Positions 16,268 through 25,511 of a stretch of DNA of 64,000 nt are shown here, piece by piece (within the stretch, counting starts at the first letter, position 1; each line of letters opens with the position of its first letter). Where the stretch lies: assembly GCF_014207845.1 (NCBI RefSeq), contig NZ_JACHLC010000005.1, forward strand, positions 1-64,000, given 5' to 3'. A program made the translations under genes and the position numbers. Below the pieces are notes generated by a model. That model ran no database searches, had not been told where the DNA came from, and was given only the letters and a program-made list of their open reading frames with translations. Source of the stretch: Chryseobacterium shigense. Its GTDB lineage: Bacteria; Bacteroidota; Bacteroidia; Flavobacteriales; Weeksellaceae.

Positions 16268-17761
16268 ATGAAAAAAAGTGTATTTTACCTTCTGGCACTG
16301 TTCTTTGTTTTGAATTCGTGCAGCAGGGATGAATTTCAAAATGAGAATCCGGGAATTGAAGCTGTTCAGAAAGATCCTTTAACAGGAAAGCAGATCAATG
16401 CGGAAATTAACAGTACCATTAAGAATACCGGAACTTTTAACTGGAAAAATGCCTCAGACCATCTTCTCTGGAGTGCTGTTTTCAGGGGGAACAGAATGGT
16501 ATCTATCGGTTTCGGGTCTTCTAAGGATGATTTTGACAGAAGTCTTTCGGTAAACAATAAAATGATGGAGGCTGAAATCCTGGATGCTATCCAAAAGCAG
16601 GAAGGAGTTGAACAAACTAGATTTTTAATTTCTTCAGATCAGTATCTCAATCAGGTGGATGTTCTCATAGAAAAGGAGGAGACTATAACAGCACTAAGAA
16701 AAATGAAAACCATCCGTTATGTGGAGCCGGGAGATTACCATTATTTTGAAATAGAAAATAGTACTAATCCCAATGCAAAATCAAGCGGTTCTTCATCGGG
16801 CTGCGGATTTGAATCCACTGCTTTAAATGCAGCAGACTACACCACCACTACACCAAATGCCAAAATTCCATGGGCATTCACCCAGCACAATATTCCAAGT
16901 GCATGGAGCTACAGCACAGGTGCCGGAGTTACCATAGGGCTGATTGATACGGGAGTTTCACCGGAGCAAACCTTATTGGGAAGCAGTTTTAATACCGGAG
17001 CATCATCGGGAAGAACAATCAGTAAGTTTGGATCATACGTCAACGGTTCCACTACAGACGGGCCGGCTGATCAGTGCGGACACGGAACCAAAATGGCTTC
17101 CGTAATGGCAGCCCCGAAAAATAATGCAGGGCTTCCTGTAGGAGTTGCTTACAACGCCAACTTAATAACTTATCGGGCAGCTTCCAACGTGGTATTGGAA
17201 ACTTCCAGTGAGCAAAACGGAGTAAAAACAGCATTTACTGACCTTGCCAATAATACCGGTGTAAAGATTATTTCTATGTCAATGGGACACATCTTTTCAG
17301 TAGGAAAGATTGAAGACGGAGTGAAATATGCATATTCTAAAGGAAAACTGATTTTCTGCGCAGGAGGAACTTCTACCAGCTTCACCAATTTCGTAGGTGT
17401 TATTTTCCCGGCAAGTATGTCCGAAACTCAGGCTGTAACCGGAGTTAAAGAAGGAACTTCCAATCAGAAATGTGATGTCTGCCATTCAGGAAGCCAGATC
17501 GATTTTACCTTCCAGATGGAAAGAGCCAACGGAAATACGGTTCCGGTTTTAAGTTACTATAACAACCAGGCTGATTATGTAGGAGGTTCATCAGTAGCTA
17601 CCGCTGCTACCGCCGGTATTGCTGCCCTTGTCTGGGCTAAAAATCCTTCATGGACAAGAGAGCAGGTACTGAATAAAATGAGACAGTCCGCGACCTATTA
17701 TCCAACTGTGAATTCAAGCTACGGCTACGGAAACATCAATGTTCTGAAAGCTGTACAGTAG
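16268..17761 (+). CDS. Subtilisin-like (S8) serine protease, lipoprotein
   Basis: A 497-residue protein. The start is placed at the ATG at 16268, directly before the signal sequence, rather than at an in-frame GTG at 16241. The signal ends in a lipobox-like FVLNSC, so the protein is probably a lipoprotein. Residues up to about 165 look like a propeptide. The S8 catalytic triad is visible: D227 (GLIDTGV), H272 (CGHGTKMAS) and S442 (GGSSVATA, in place of the common GTSMA). No type IX sorting domain is present, which agrees with lipid anchoring. It probably degrades extracytoplasmic proteins or peptides; the substrate is unknown. A hairpin shared with the convergent gene ends the transcript. Confidence 0.9.
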   Translation: MKKSVFYLLALFFVLNSCSRDEFQNENPGIEAVQKDPLTGKQINAEINSTIKNTGTFNWKNASDHLLWSAVFRGNRMVSIGFGSSKDDFDRSLSVNNKMMEAEILDAIQKQEGVEQTRFLISSDQYLNQVDVLIEKEETITALRKMKTIRYVEPGDYHYFEIENSTNPNAKSSGSSSGCGFESTALNAADYTTTTPNAKIPWAFTQHNIPSAWSYSTGAGVTIGLIDTGVSPEQTLLGSSFNTGASSGRTISKFGSYVNGSTTDGPADQCGHGTKMASVMAAPKNNAGLPVGVAYNANLITYRAASNVVLETSSEQNGVKTAFTDLANNTGVKIISMSMGHIFSVGKIEDGVKYAYSKGKLIFCAGGTSTSFTNFVGVIFPASMSETQAVTGVKEGTSNQKCDVCHSGSQIDFTFQMERANGNTVPVLSYYNNQADYVGGSSVATAATAGIAALVWAKNPSWTREQVLNKMRQSATYYPTVNSSYGYGNINVLKAVQ

Positions 17762-17771
17762 GATATATTTG

Positions 17772-17829
17772 TCTGAAGCCGGAAAAGGGGAGTTGTTGAA
17801 GATAAAAACTTTCCTCTTCCGGTTTCAGA
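17772..17829. terminator. Long imperfect hairpin between convergent genes
   Basis: 17772-17792 pairs with 17809-17829 (TCTGAAGCCGGA against TCCGGTTTCAGA at the base) with a few mismatches and a 16-nt loop. It lies between the stop codons of the S8 protease and the dioxygenase and probably ends both transcripts. Confidence 0.6.
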
Positions 17830-17850
17830 CTTTCTTTAATAAAACACGGG

Positions 17851-18678
17851 TTATCCTATCCTTACACTCGTCATGCTTAAAGATCCTCCAATCAGTTCAT
17901 CATTAAATAAAGAAAGATTTTCACTCTGATCTTTTAATCCCAGTGTATAAATCAGAGGAAGATAATGATCCGGTGTAGGAACTGCGTATTGCAGGAATGT
18001 TCCCTGTTTCTGATAATCTATAATATTTTGAAAATTTCCGTCAAGGAGCCAGTTATTGGTTTTCTCCCTTGCTTCTACAGCCCAGTCCCAGCCGGCACCA
18101 ACCGTATCAATGTTTTTCCAGTCAATCAGCCGGAGATTATGAACAATATTTCCGCTTCCGATGATGAGGATTCCCTTTTCGCGGAGTTTATTCAATCTTT
18201 TGGCAAGATCGAAATGATATTGCGGAGGTTTGGTGTAATCTATGCTTAGCTGGATCACAGGGATGTCAGCATCCGGATACATATGCTTGATTACGGACCA
18301 TGCACCGTGGTCAAGTCCCCAGTTATGATCTTCTTCCACCAAAATTGGCACCAAAAGCTCAGCCGTTTCTCTGGCTAATTCAGGACTTCCGGGGGCCGGA
18401 TATTGCACATCAAATAAAGCTTTGGGAAAACCTCCGAAATCATGGATCGTTCTCGGCATATCCATTGCGGTTACAAAAGTTCCCCGGGTATACCAGTGTG
18501 CAGAAACACACAGGATAGCATTAGGAGTGGGAATTTCCTGAGCTGCTTTTCTGAAGCCCTGTACAAACTGGTTTTCTTCAATAGCGTTCATCGGTGAGCC
18601 ATGTCCGAGAAATAAAACCGGCATTCTTTGGGTATTCCCGAAATTTTCACTGATGTTTTGCAGATCGTTGAGGTTCAT
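17851..18678 (-). CDS. ygiD: Extradiol ring-cleavage dioxygenase of the YgiD (4,5-DOPA dioxygenase) family
   Basis: A 275-residue LigB-type enzyme. Family motifs are PVLFLGHGSPMNAIE (metal-binding His) at residues about 20-34, CVSAHWYTRG (second His), WGLDHGAWSV in the middle and IIGSGNIVHNLR near residue 195. YgiD proteins bind zinc or iron and open catechol rings such as L-DOPA in other organisms. The natural substrate here is not known. The next gene, YceI, reads in the same direction from 107 bp upstream and has its own promoter. Confidence 0.9.
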   Translation of the reverse strand: MNLNDLQNISENFGNTQRMPVLFLGHGSPMNAIEENQFVQGFRKAAQEIPTPNAILCVSAHWYTRGTFVTAMDMPRTIHDFGGFPKALFDVQYPAPGSPELARETAELLVPILVEEDHNWGLDHGAWSVIKHMYPDADIPVIQLSIDYTKPPQYHFDLAKRLNKLREKGILIIGSGNIVHNLRLIDWKNIDTVGAGWDWAVEAREKTNNWLLDGNFQNIIDYQKQGTFLQYAVPTPDHYLPLIYTLGLKDQSENLSLFNDELIGGSLSMTSVRIG

Positions 18679-18785
18679 AAATAGATAATGATTGAAAAAG
18701 GCTCAAGGCTTTTAGAAAATCCCTGAACCTTTTGTATGTTTTAATTTTGTATGGATATCCGGGATATTTTCCGGATTCATTTGTG

Positions 18786-19298
18786 TTATGCCTGTTTTAC
18801 AAACTGTAATTCCCCGGCTATTCTTACTTCGTCACTTACCATTACACCACCTGCTTCAAGAGCTGCGTTCCAGTTAAGTCCGAAATCCTTTCTGTTGATT
18901 TTTCCTTCAAAAGAAAAACCTGCCTTTGTATTTCCCCACGGATCCACATTGATTCCTCCGAAGTCTACGTCCAGAGTGATAGGCTTAGTGATACCGTTTA
19001 CCGTAAGATTTCCTGTTACTTTATCATTTAGAGCCTGAGACTCAAAAGAAATAGTAGGGTATTGTTCTGCATTGAAAAACTCGGCAGATTTTAAATGGTT
19101 ATCTCTGTCTGTATTATTTGTGAATACAGAATCTGTCTGGATGGTAGCTGTAGTCTTAGCGTTGGCAAAGCTGTCATCTTCAGCCTCAATTTCAGCATTG
19201 AAAGTTCTGAAGCTTCCTTTTACATTAGAAATCATCATATGTTTTACTTTGAAGGTAATTTCACTATGCGTTGGGTCTAGGTTCCATTGTGTTGCCAT
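18786..19298 (-). CDS. YceI-family protein
   Basis: A 170-residue protein of the YceI family, a lipocalin-like barrel that binds polyisoprenoid or other amphiphilic molecules. The N-terminal WNLDPTHSEITFKVKHMMI is the family hallmark, followed by FRTFNAEIE and the GNLTVNGITKPITLDV strand pair. Unlike many relatives it has no signal peptide, so it is probably cytoplasmic. YceI genes often respond to stress, but nothing in the sequence shows that here. It may be co-transcribed with the YgiD-type gene downstream. Confidence 0.9.
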   Translation of the reverse strand: MATQWNLDPTHSEITFKVKHMMISNVKGSFRTFNAEIEAEDDSFANAKTTATIQTDSVFTNNTDRDNHLKSAEFFNAEQYPTISFESQALNDKVTGNLTVNGITKPITLDVDFGGINVDPWGNTKAGFSFEGKINRKDFGLNWNAALEAGGVMVSDEVRIAGELQFVKQA

Positions 19299-19330
19299 TG
19301 TATTGTATTTTTTGTTTGTTATTGATACTG

Positions 19331-19338
19331 CAAATTTA
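19331..19338 (-). promoter_or_regulatory. -7 element of the YceI gene
   Basis: Minus-strand TAAATTTG (19338 to 19331) with a TTG (plus-strand CAA at 19355-19357) 16 bp further upstream, close to the Bacteroidota promoter spacing. Confidence 0.6.
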
Positions 19339-19567
19339 TAGCAGAGAGCATATACAAATCATTGATTTAGGTTAAGAAATGAAATAACTCCTGTTTTAAT
19401 GTGAATCGTTCAATTTTGATTTGCAATTCACCTCTTGAAATCGTAATTTCAACTGTTTCTTCTTCCGGAAAACTACTATTAAGTTAAGAATTTATTTTTA
19501 TCAATACATTAATCCTATTTTATGAATGTTTTATTTTAACATTTATTAACGGATGATTTTTATTTCT

Positions 19568-19575
19568 TATTTTTG
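19568..19575 (+). promoter_or_regulatory. -7 element of the S9 peptidase gene
   Basis: TATTTTTG fits TAnnTTTG and lies 20 bp before the ATG at 19595. The rest of the divergent region (19339-19567) is AT-rich, with only a small palindrome, TTGAAAT-CGTA-ATTTCAA, at 19435-19452. Confidence 0.55.
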
Positions 19576-19594
19576 AAGAATTCAATTTTATACA

Positions 19595-21736
19595 ATGAAA
19601 TTATATAGATTTTCTTTATTGATGCTGGTTCTGGGTGGTTCCGCCATAGCACAGACCCAGAAATTTACAATGGCGGAGGCAGTAAACGGACTGAGAACCA
19701 ATCTTGCCGTGAAAAATATATCCCAGTTTTCATGGGCTGCAGATGGTAAATCATATATCCAGGCTGTAAAAGGCGGATATCTGATCACCGATCTTAAAAC
19801 GAATAAGCAGGATACCTTAGTGTCTTTAACCCAGCTGAACAGATCTTTTTCTGATGCTAAATTAAAAGCTGTGCCTCAGATCAAATTCACGGGTAATTCA
19901 AACGGCTATTTCAATGCAAATGATAAAATGTTCTGGATTGAAAAATCAGGAAACGACTGGAAGGTAAAAACAGCTGCTTCGGTGGATGGAAATGCTTCCA
20001 ACGTGAAAATGTTCGGAGATAACCAGACTTTTGCTTTTACGGTAAAGAATAATTTATATGTCAATAAAAACGGAAAAACAATTGCTGTAACTAATGATTC
20101 TGATGAAAATATCATCAACGGAGGTTCAGCGGTCCACAGAAATGAATTCGGAATTGATACCGGAATTTTCCCGGCTCCCAATTCAGAAGCCGTAGCATTC
20201 TACAGGATGGACCAAACAATGGTGGCAGATTATCCTGTGATTGATTGGTCTGTGACACCTGCAGCAAACCATAACATCAAATACCCGATGGCGGGCCAGA
20301 AATCCCATGAAGTAACATTGGGAGTGTATAATATTAAAAATCAATCGACCACATTCCTTACAATTGAAGGTGAAAAAGATCAGTATCTAACGGCTATTAC
20401 CTGGAGCCCGGATTCAAAGTATATTTTTGTGGGAGTCCTGAATCGTGGACAGAACCACTTAAAGATGAACCAGTACGATGCAGCTACAGGAAACCTGGTA
20501 AAAACTTTATTTGAAGAAACCAGCGATAAATATGTGGAGCCTCAGCATCCGCTTACTTTTTTCCCGAATTCCAATACGGATTTTATCTGGCAGAGTCAGA
20601 GAACAGGATATAATCACCTGTTTCACTACAGCCTTGAAAAAGGGCTGGTTGCCCAGATTACCAAAGGAGACTGGCTGGTAACGGATATTTTAGGCTTTAA
20701 TGAAAAGAAAAAAGAAATCTATTTCACCTCTACAAAAGAAACGCCTCTTGAAAAACATTTATATAAGATCAACTGGGCAAGCTTCAAAATACAACGCATG
20801 GATGATGCAGCCGGTGTACACACAGGAATCCTGAGCAGTGACGGAAATTATCTGTATGATACCTACAGCAATGCCGGAACACCTAGATCTGTTAATATTA
20901 TCAATACCGGAACGGCAAAATCAACCAACATTCTTACAGCTGACAATACACTGAAGAATTACCAGAGACCTGAAATTAAGAATGTTGAATTAAAAGCTGA
21001 TGACGGAACTCCGCTTTATGGAAAAATCATCCTTCCGACAGACTTTGATGCAGGTAAAAAATATCCGGTTATCGTTTACCTCTACAATGGTCCGCACTTG
21101 CAACTAGTGACTAATACTTTCCCTGCCTCAGGAAATCTTTGGTACGAATATATGGCTCAGAATGGATACATTATTTTTACAATGGATGGAAGAGGTTCTG
21201 CCAACCGCGGACTGAAATTTGAGCAGGCTGTTTTCAGAAACCTGGGAACTACCGAGATGAACGACCAGATGAAAGGTGTGGATTATTTAAAATCCCTTCC
21301 TTATGTAGATGCTGAAAGAATGGGGATTCATGGATGGAGCTTTGGCGGATTCATGACTACAAGCTTTATGCTTCGTAAGCCGGATGTATTTAAAGTAGGA
21401 GTAGCGGGAGGTCCGGTAATCGACTGGAAGATGTATGAGATTATGTATGGTGAAAGATATATGGATACACCGCAGGAAAATCCTCAGGGATATGCCACAG
21501 CGAGTCTTCTGGATAAAGTTCAGAACTTAAAAGGAAAGTTACTGATGATCCACGGTGCACAGGACGACGTGGTGGTATGGCAGCATTCCGTCAAATTCAT
21601 TAAATCTGCTGTAGACAATGGAGTACAGCTGGATTATTTTATATATCCGGGACATCCGCATAATGTAATCGGGAAAGACAGGGTTCACCTGATGCAGAAG
21701 GTAACGGATTATTTTGATCAGTATCTTAAAAAATAA
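19595..21736 (+). CDS. S9 family peptidase (dipeptidyl peptidase IV type)
   Basis: A 713-residue exported peptidase. A signal peptide (MKLYRFSLLMLVLGGSAIAQ) is followed by a beta-propeller domain (about 40-460) and a C-terminal alpha/beta-hydrolase domain. The nucleophile is S582 in GWSFGGF; the acid is in HGAQDDVV (D657 or D658) and the histidine in GHPHN near residue 688. The propeller holds the HRNEFGIDTG segment with acidic and Arg residues like the substrate N-terminus anchor of DPP IV. It probably removes Xaa-Pro or similar dipeptides from oligopeptides in the periplasm, in keeping with the peptide-feeding habit of the group. A terminator hairpin starts at the stop codon. Confidence 0.93.
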   Translation: MKLYRFSLLMLVLGGSAIAQTQKFTMAEAVNGLRTNLAVKNISQFSWAADGKSYIQAVKGGYLITDLKTNKQDTLVSLTQLNRSFSDAKLKAVPQIKFTGNSNGYFNANDKMFWIEKSGNDWKVKTAASVDGNASNVKMFGDNQTFAFTVKNNLYVNKNGKTIAVTNDSDENIINGGSAVHRNEFGIDTGIFPAPNSEAVAFYRMDQTMVADYPVIDWSVTPAANHNIKYPMAGQKSHEVTLGVYNIKNQSTTFLTIEGEKDQYLTAITWSPDSKYIFVGVLNRGQNHLKMNQYDAATGNLVKTLFEETSDKYVEPQHPLTFFPNSNTDFIWQSQRTGYNHLFHYSLEKGLVAQITKGDWLVTDILGFNEKKKEIYFTSTKETPLEKHLYKINWASFKIQRMDDAAGVHTGILSSDGNYLYDTYSNAGTPRSVNIINTGTAKSTNILTADNTLKNYQRPEIKNVELKADDGTPLYGKIILPTDFDAGKKYPVIVYLYNGPHLQLVTNTFPASGNLWYEYMAQNGYIIFTMDGRGSANRGLKFEQAVFRNLGTTEMNDQMKGVDYLKSLPYVDAERMGIHGWSFGGFMTTSFMLRKPDVFKVGVAGGPVIDWKMYEIMYGERYMDTPQENPQGYATASLLDKVQNLKGKLLMIHGAQDDVVVWQHSVKFIKSAVDNGVQLDYFIYPGHPHNVIGKDRVHLMQKVTDYFDQYLKK

Positions 21737-21772
21737 TAACAAAGGTCCAGCTTAAGCTGGACCTTTGTTATT
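21735..21772. terminator. Perfect palindromic terminator
   Basis: A perfect 19-bp inverted repeat (21735-21753 with 21754-21772) that begins in the stop codon of the S9 peptidase gene. T-rich at its right end. Confidence 0.8.
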
Positions 21773-21894
21773 GTAAAATATATTGATAATTCCTGTTATG
21801 AATAGTTATAATCTATTAATATTTTTATATTATGTGTTATTTATGTTTAATAATTATGTATTTTTATTGATAATAACATTGAAATGTAAATAAT

Positions 21895-23049
21895 ATGAAA
21901 AAGTATTTATTCTCTGTAGTATTATCAATCTTTTTTGGTATTACAACATATGCTCAGGTAGGCATTAATACTAATGTTCCTAATCCAAAATCCGTATTGG
22001 ATATACTGTCTAAAAATAACAATACAGGAGTATTGTTTCCCAGGCTAACAACAGCACAGAGAGATGCCATATCACCTGGTACAGATCCTGCTGTAGGTGG
22101 ATTATGGATTTATAATACAGACAATAAATGCTACGAATTCTGGAATTTAACCAAATGGGTCTCTTTATGTGAAGAAGACACCGATATCCCGCCACTTTCC
22201 GGTGTGAAATTATTATCCTACGAACAGGATGCCACATTTACCTTTGCCACACCCGTATTTACAGATTTCTTTAATTCCTTTGATAATTTCGGGCCTTTTC
22301 CCTCGTCTACCATTCAGACGGACGGCTCTTCATTGGTTCCGGAAAAAAGACCCTATACAGATTTTGCAAGTCTTAATTTCCAGGACTATAATATTATAGG
22401 AGTTTCTTATCGTCCAGGTCTTGATCTGAGCGCTGCCGAAATAACAGCTCTGGTAACCTTTGCCAATACTCCGGGGAAGCATCTTTATTTTTTTACCGAA
22501 GGATTTACACAGGCAGGAAAACTCTCGCTGCTTACCCAGCTTATCGGTGATATTACCCTCACAGCTTCCGATATTGTTGCCAGTGTAGGTTCTAATGGAG
22601 ATTCCAATGCAGCTGCACCATGCTTTTATATAACTACTGATCCGCTTAACGCTTCTTTTATAACCGGTCCATTCGGAACATTGCAGGCAGGGCTGCACAG
22701 GTTTGTGGATCATGCTGCTTCATCTAATTCATTTTCCTATGCTAAATTAAGTACCAGTGCCAATGTGCAGATTATAGCTGCCGATGGTTTGGTGGGAGGA
22801 TTGCCTCAGGCCACTTCAAAAGTAGGTGCATTCAAAATAAAAAATAAAAATGTTTTCGTATTTGCTGATGGAGCTCCTTTTTTTGGAGGAACCAATAACA
22901 GCGGTCCGGCATGTATGACAGCCTCTTCAGTAGGCGGAACAAGAGGAAGAAAACCTCTGAAATGTGATCCTGTTTCTTCAAACGGTAACAATTCGGGCGT
23001 AGGAATCTTCATGGCTAATGTCATAGCATGGTCTTTGAAAAACTTATAA
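21895..23049 (+). CDS. Secreted protein with a tail-fibre-like N-terminal module, function unknown
   Basis: A 384-residue exported protein with signal peptide MKKYLFSVVLSIFFGITTYAQ. Residues 22-95 form a module common in Flavobacteriia surface proteins: VGINTNVPNPKSVLDI, then GVLFPRLTTAQRDAI and GLWIYNTDNKCYEFWN. The remaining 290 residues look like an alpha/beta domain (for example YNIIGVSYRPGLDLSAAE and KHLYFFTEGFTQAG), perhaps related to glutamine-amidotransferase-like folds, but this is weak. No type IX sorting domain is seen. It stands alone between two terminated or promoter-bearing genes. No function is proposed. Confidence 0.7.
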   Translation: MKKYLFSVVLSIFFGITTYAQVGINTNVPNPKSVLDILSKNNNTGVLFPRLTTAQRDAISPGTDPAVGGLWIYNTDNKCYEFWNLTKWVSLCEEDTDIPPLSGVKLLSYEQDATFTFATPVFTDFFNSFDNFGPFPSSTIQTDGSSLVPEKRPYTDFASLNFQDYNIIGVSYRPGLDLSAAEITALVTFANTPGKHLYFFTEGFTQAGKLSLLTQLIGDITLTASDIVASVGSNGDSNAAAPCFYITTDPLNASFITGPFGTLQAGLHRFVDHAASSNSFSYAKLSTSANVQIIAADGLVGGLPQATSKVGAFKIKNKNVFVFADGAPFFGGTNNSGPACMTASSVGGTRGRKPLKCDPVSSNGNNSGVGIFMANVIAWSLKNL

Positions 23050-23126
23050 CATCAATTTTGCATTCCTGTCCTGGTTAAAAAGTAAAAGAAAGAGTCGTTG
23101 TTTCATTCTTAACATTCATCAATGTT

Positions 23127-23152
23127 TTTGGTTTTTCTGATCCGTAATTTTG
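23127..23152 (+). promoter_or_regulatory. Promoter of the luciferase-like oxidoreductase gene
   Basis: TAATTTTG at 23145-23152 is an exact TAnnTTTG match; TTTG at 23127-23130 may be the -33 box, although the 14-bp spacing is short. It sets the ATG at 23173 as the start. Confidence 0.5.
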
Positions 23153-23172
23153 TTCATCTAAAATTTAAAAAT

Positions 23173-24198
23173 ATGGAATTAGGAATAGGAATGTTTGGTG
23201 ATCTGGCTTTTGATCAGGCAACCGGAAAATATAGAGATGCGGGAGTTAAGATCCGCGAAATACTGGATCAGGTAAAATTAATGGATGAGGTAGGAATTGA
23301 TGTTTTTGCAATGGGAGAGCATCACCGTCCGGATTATGCGGTTTCATCACCGGAAATAGTGTTGGCCGCTGCGGCAAGCATCACCAGGAATATAAAGCTG
23401 GCAAGCGGGGTAACGGTTTTAAGTTCTTCAGAACCTGTAAAAGTATATGAAGACTTTTCAACGTTAGACCTGATCTCGGACGGAAGAGCAGAAATATTCG
23501 TCGGAAGGGGAAGCTTTATAGAATCGTTTCCACTTTACGGTTATTCATTAAATGACTACGAAGAACTTTTCGATGAAAAACTGGAACTGCTTTTAAAGAT
23601 CAATTCTGAGGAAAACGTAACCTGGTCGGGAAAACTTCGTGCACCTATGAAGGATCAGACTGTTTATCCAAGAGCAAAAAATGACGGAAAACTGTCAATC
23701 TGGAGAGCTGTAGGAGGAACACCGCAATCTGTTTTAAGTGCAGCAAAACTGGGAATGCCTTTAGTGGTAGCCATCATTGGCGGAATGCCCGTACAGTTTA
23801 AAGATCTGGTAGAATTTTACAAACAGGAATATCAGAAAGCAGGGCATAATGTAGCTGAAATGCAGATTGCTATTCATTCTCACACATTTGTAAGTGATGA
23901 TCAGGCTGTTGCAGACGGATATTTCAATAATTACAAATCCCAGATGGACAGGATAGGGGCTTCAAGGGGCTGGGCTCCTTACACCAAAATGCAGTATGAT
24001 GGCGGAAGAAGCAGGGAAGGTGCTTTATTCATCGGAAGCCCGGCAGAAGTTGCAGACAAGATTGCCTATATGAAAGAGATTTTTGGGATCACAAGATTTG
24101 TCGGGCATATGGATGTTGGTGATCCGGCTCATAATGTCATGATGAAATCTATTGAATTGTTCGGTGAAAAAGTAAAACCGGTCATTCAAAGTCTATAA
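23173..24198 (+). CDS. LLM-class flavin-dependent oxidoreductase
   Basis: A 341-residue bacterial-luciferase-like monooxygenase. The start is the ATG at 23173 (MELGIGMFGDLAFD); an in-frame upstream ATG at 23122 lies at or before the promoter. Family features are the TIM-barrel strands with FAMGEHHRPDYAVSSPEIVLAA, IKLASGVTVLSSSEPVKVYEDFSTLDLISDGRAEIFVGRG in two adjacent blocks, and a C-terminal GSPAEVADKIAYMKEIFG. Such enzymes use reduced FMN and oxygen, but the substrate cannot be predicted. A terminator follows 6 bp after the stop. Single-gene unit. Confidence 0.9.
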   Translation: MELGIGMFGDLAFDQATGKYRDAGVKIREILDQVKLMDEVGIDVFAMGEHHRPDYAVSSPEIVLAAAASITRNIKLASGVTVLSSSEPVKVYEDFSTLDLISDGRAEIFVGRGSFIESFPLYGYSLNDYEELFDEKLELLLKINSEENVTWSGKLRAPMKDQTVYPRAKNDGKLSIWRAVGGTPQSVLSAAKLGMPLVVAIIGGMPVQFKDLVEFYKQEYQKAGHNVAEMQIAIHSHTFVSDDQAVADGYFNNYKSQMDRIGASRGWAPYTKMQYDGGRSREGALFIGSPAEVADKIAYMKEIFGITRFVGHMDVGDPAHNVMMKSIELFGEKVKPVIQSL

Positions 24199-24204
24199 AA
24201 TAAG

Positions 24205-24236
24205 CCCTCTGTTGAATTGCTCAGCGGAGGGTTTTT
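24205..24236 (+). terminator. Terminator of the LLM oxidoreductase gene
   Basis: A 10-bp stem (24205-24214 with 24222-24231, two G-U pairs), 7-nt loop and five T. It may also serve the convergent gene. Confidence 0.8.
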
Positions 24237-24245
24237 ATATTAAAC

Positions 24246-24746
24246 TTACAAAGGGCTGTAATAAGTTATTGCCACTTGTGGATGAAATGCAAGCATGAAA
24301 GTTTCAAAGCTGTTTCCTTCTGTGGTTCCACGGCTCAAAAGATATCTGCCGTCAATAATATCAATCAGAAAAAGTTCAGGAGTGTAAAAGGTAAGTCCAA
24401 TCTTATGCTTTGAAGGATCTTCCGTATGAGAACTCACCAGATCCAGCTTGAAATTTTCAAAAGGAAAAAATGTATTTCCCAGAACATCAGGTAAACTTCT
24501 GATGACACCGTGAAGTTGGGAAACATAATTGGCCGCAGCAGAACTCAGCAGAAAAGGAATTTTTTCCGCATGTGGATTTTTAGCTAAAAGTTCCCAGTAG
24601 TTTTTTACAGGATTTTCCTGATCATCAAAAACCTGATGCTGGATCTTATATTCAAAATAGGTGTCTTCAAAGACGTACTGATCCCAGGGAATTGAAGAAT
24701 TCCGGTCTATCACAATACGGAAGGCAAGTTTTATTTTAGCTTTCAT
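24246..24746 (-). CDS. Conserved-looking protein of unknown function
   Basis: A 166-residue protein with no signal peptide or membrane segment. It begins MKAKIKLAFRIVIDR and has an aromatic, acidic composition with alternating beta strands (LDLVSSHTED, IGLTFYTPELFLIDIIDGRYLLS). I recognise no domain. It lies 98 bp downstream of the pirin-like gene with that gene's terminator between them, so it probably has its own transcript. Codon and base use match its neighbours. It is called a gene because of its position, length and lack of a competing frame. Confidence 0.65.
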   Translation of the reverse strand: MKAKIKLAFRIVIDRNSSIPWDQYVFEDTYFEYKIQHQVFDDQENPVKNYWELLAKNPHAEKIPFLLSSAAANYVSQLHGVIRSLPDVLGNTFFPFENFKLDLVSSHTEDPSKHKIGLTFYTPELFLIDIIDGRYLLSRGTTEGNSFETFMLAFHPQVAITYYSPL

Positions 24747-24763
24747 GTTCCTGAATTTTTAAT

Positions 24764-24790
24764 AAAAAGGGCAGTTTTCAATATCTGCCC
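24764..24790 (-). terminator. Terminator of the pirin-like gene
   Basis: GGGCAG (24769-24774) pairs with CTGCCC (24785-24790); on the minus strand a T run follows. It lies 55 bp past the stop codon at 24845. Confidence 0.7.
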
Positions 24791-24844
24791 TGAATACAAA
24801 ATGATATGAAAAAAGTATCTGACATTTATTCAATAATAGTTATA

Positions 24845-25486
24845 TCAAACTTCCAGAAGAATCAGAAGTGCATTTTCACTTAAGGCTTCAAATTCCAGGA
24901 TTTCAACCTCTTGAAGAAAGATAGCGTCTCTGTTTTCCATTAACCTGTTTTGAAATTCAAAAGCCCCGTTAATCACCATTCCGAATATAGCTCTTTCTTT
25001 TTTCTGAAGAATATATTCCTGCTCTTTTCTCCCATTATAAAGACCTGCAAAATTGGGATACCCAAGATTTTCCGAGATCTGAAGCAAAGCATTTCGCTCA
25101 TTGAATTCCAGATCTTCTACAGAGAAAGAATTTTCAGCACTGTTATTTTTTAATTCAAGAATCAGTATGTCGGTTTTTTCATCCCTGAGATTGTTTTTAA
25201 AACTCAGTGTTCCATTTTCGTTAGTCAGCCGCGTAAGAATCTGGCCTGCTGTAAAAGGTTCTGTAAAGCCACTGATCAGAGTTTCGCCATAGAGAACCAT
25301 TACCAGGATGCTGCTGTTCTTTTGATAGTAAAATTGGCCGTCTCCATTTTCATCCAGTACAATTTCGGATACCTTTCTTAACGCAGTTTCATTGGCCATG
25401 TTTATGGTATGGGTAAAACATGATCTTTCTCTTTTCCATACAGACAGGTCGGATTTAAAAATTCTTGAAGGACTTTGAACTAACAT
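24845..25486 (-). CDS. Pirin/YhhW-like bicupin protein, degenerate
   Basis: A 213-residue soluble protein with a two-cupin layout. The N-terminal PSRIFKSDLS and the C-terminal block FEFQNRLMENRDAIFLQEVE resemble the start and the YhhW-type C-terminal domain of pirin-family proteins. The metal-binding HPHRGFET motif of active pirins is not present, so a quercetinase-type activity is unlikely. Residues 40-110 (VLDENGDGQFYYQKNSSI onward) form the first cupin. The remote similarity is judged by eye and could be wrong; plain 'cupin-like protein' would be the cautious name. It is on the same strand as, and 121 bp downstream of, the intradiol dioxygenase gene. Confidence 0.55.
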   Translation of the reverse strand: MLVQSPSRIFKSDLSVWKRERSCFTHTINMANETALRKVSEIVLDENGDGQFYYQKNSSILVMVLYGETLISGFTEPFTAGQILTRLTNENGTLSFKNNLRDEKTDILILELKNNSAENSFSVEDLEFNERNALLQISENLGYPNFAGLYNGRKEQEYILQKKERAIFGMVINGAFEFQNRLMENRDAIFLQEVEILEFEALSENALLILLEV

Positions 25487-25511
25487 GACAATTTATTTCA
25501 GGATTAATAGT

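Noticed and set aside
24845..25486. Active quercetin dioxygenase (pirin) reading of this gene
   Set aside because: The conserved metal-binding histidines of pirins are missing; only the overall cupin shape remains.
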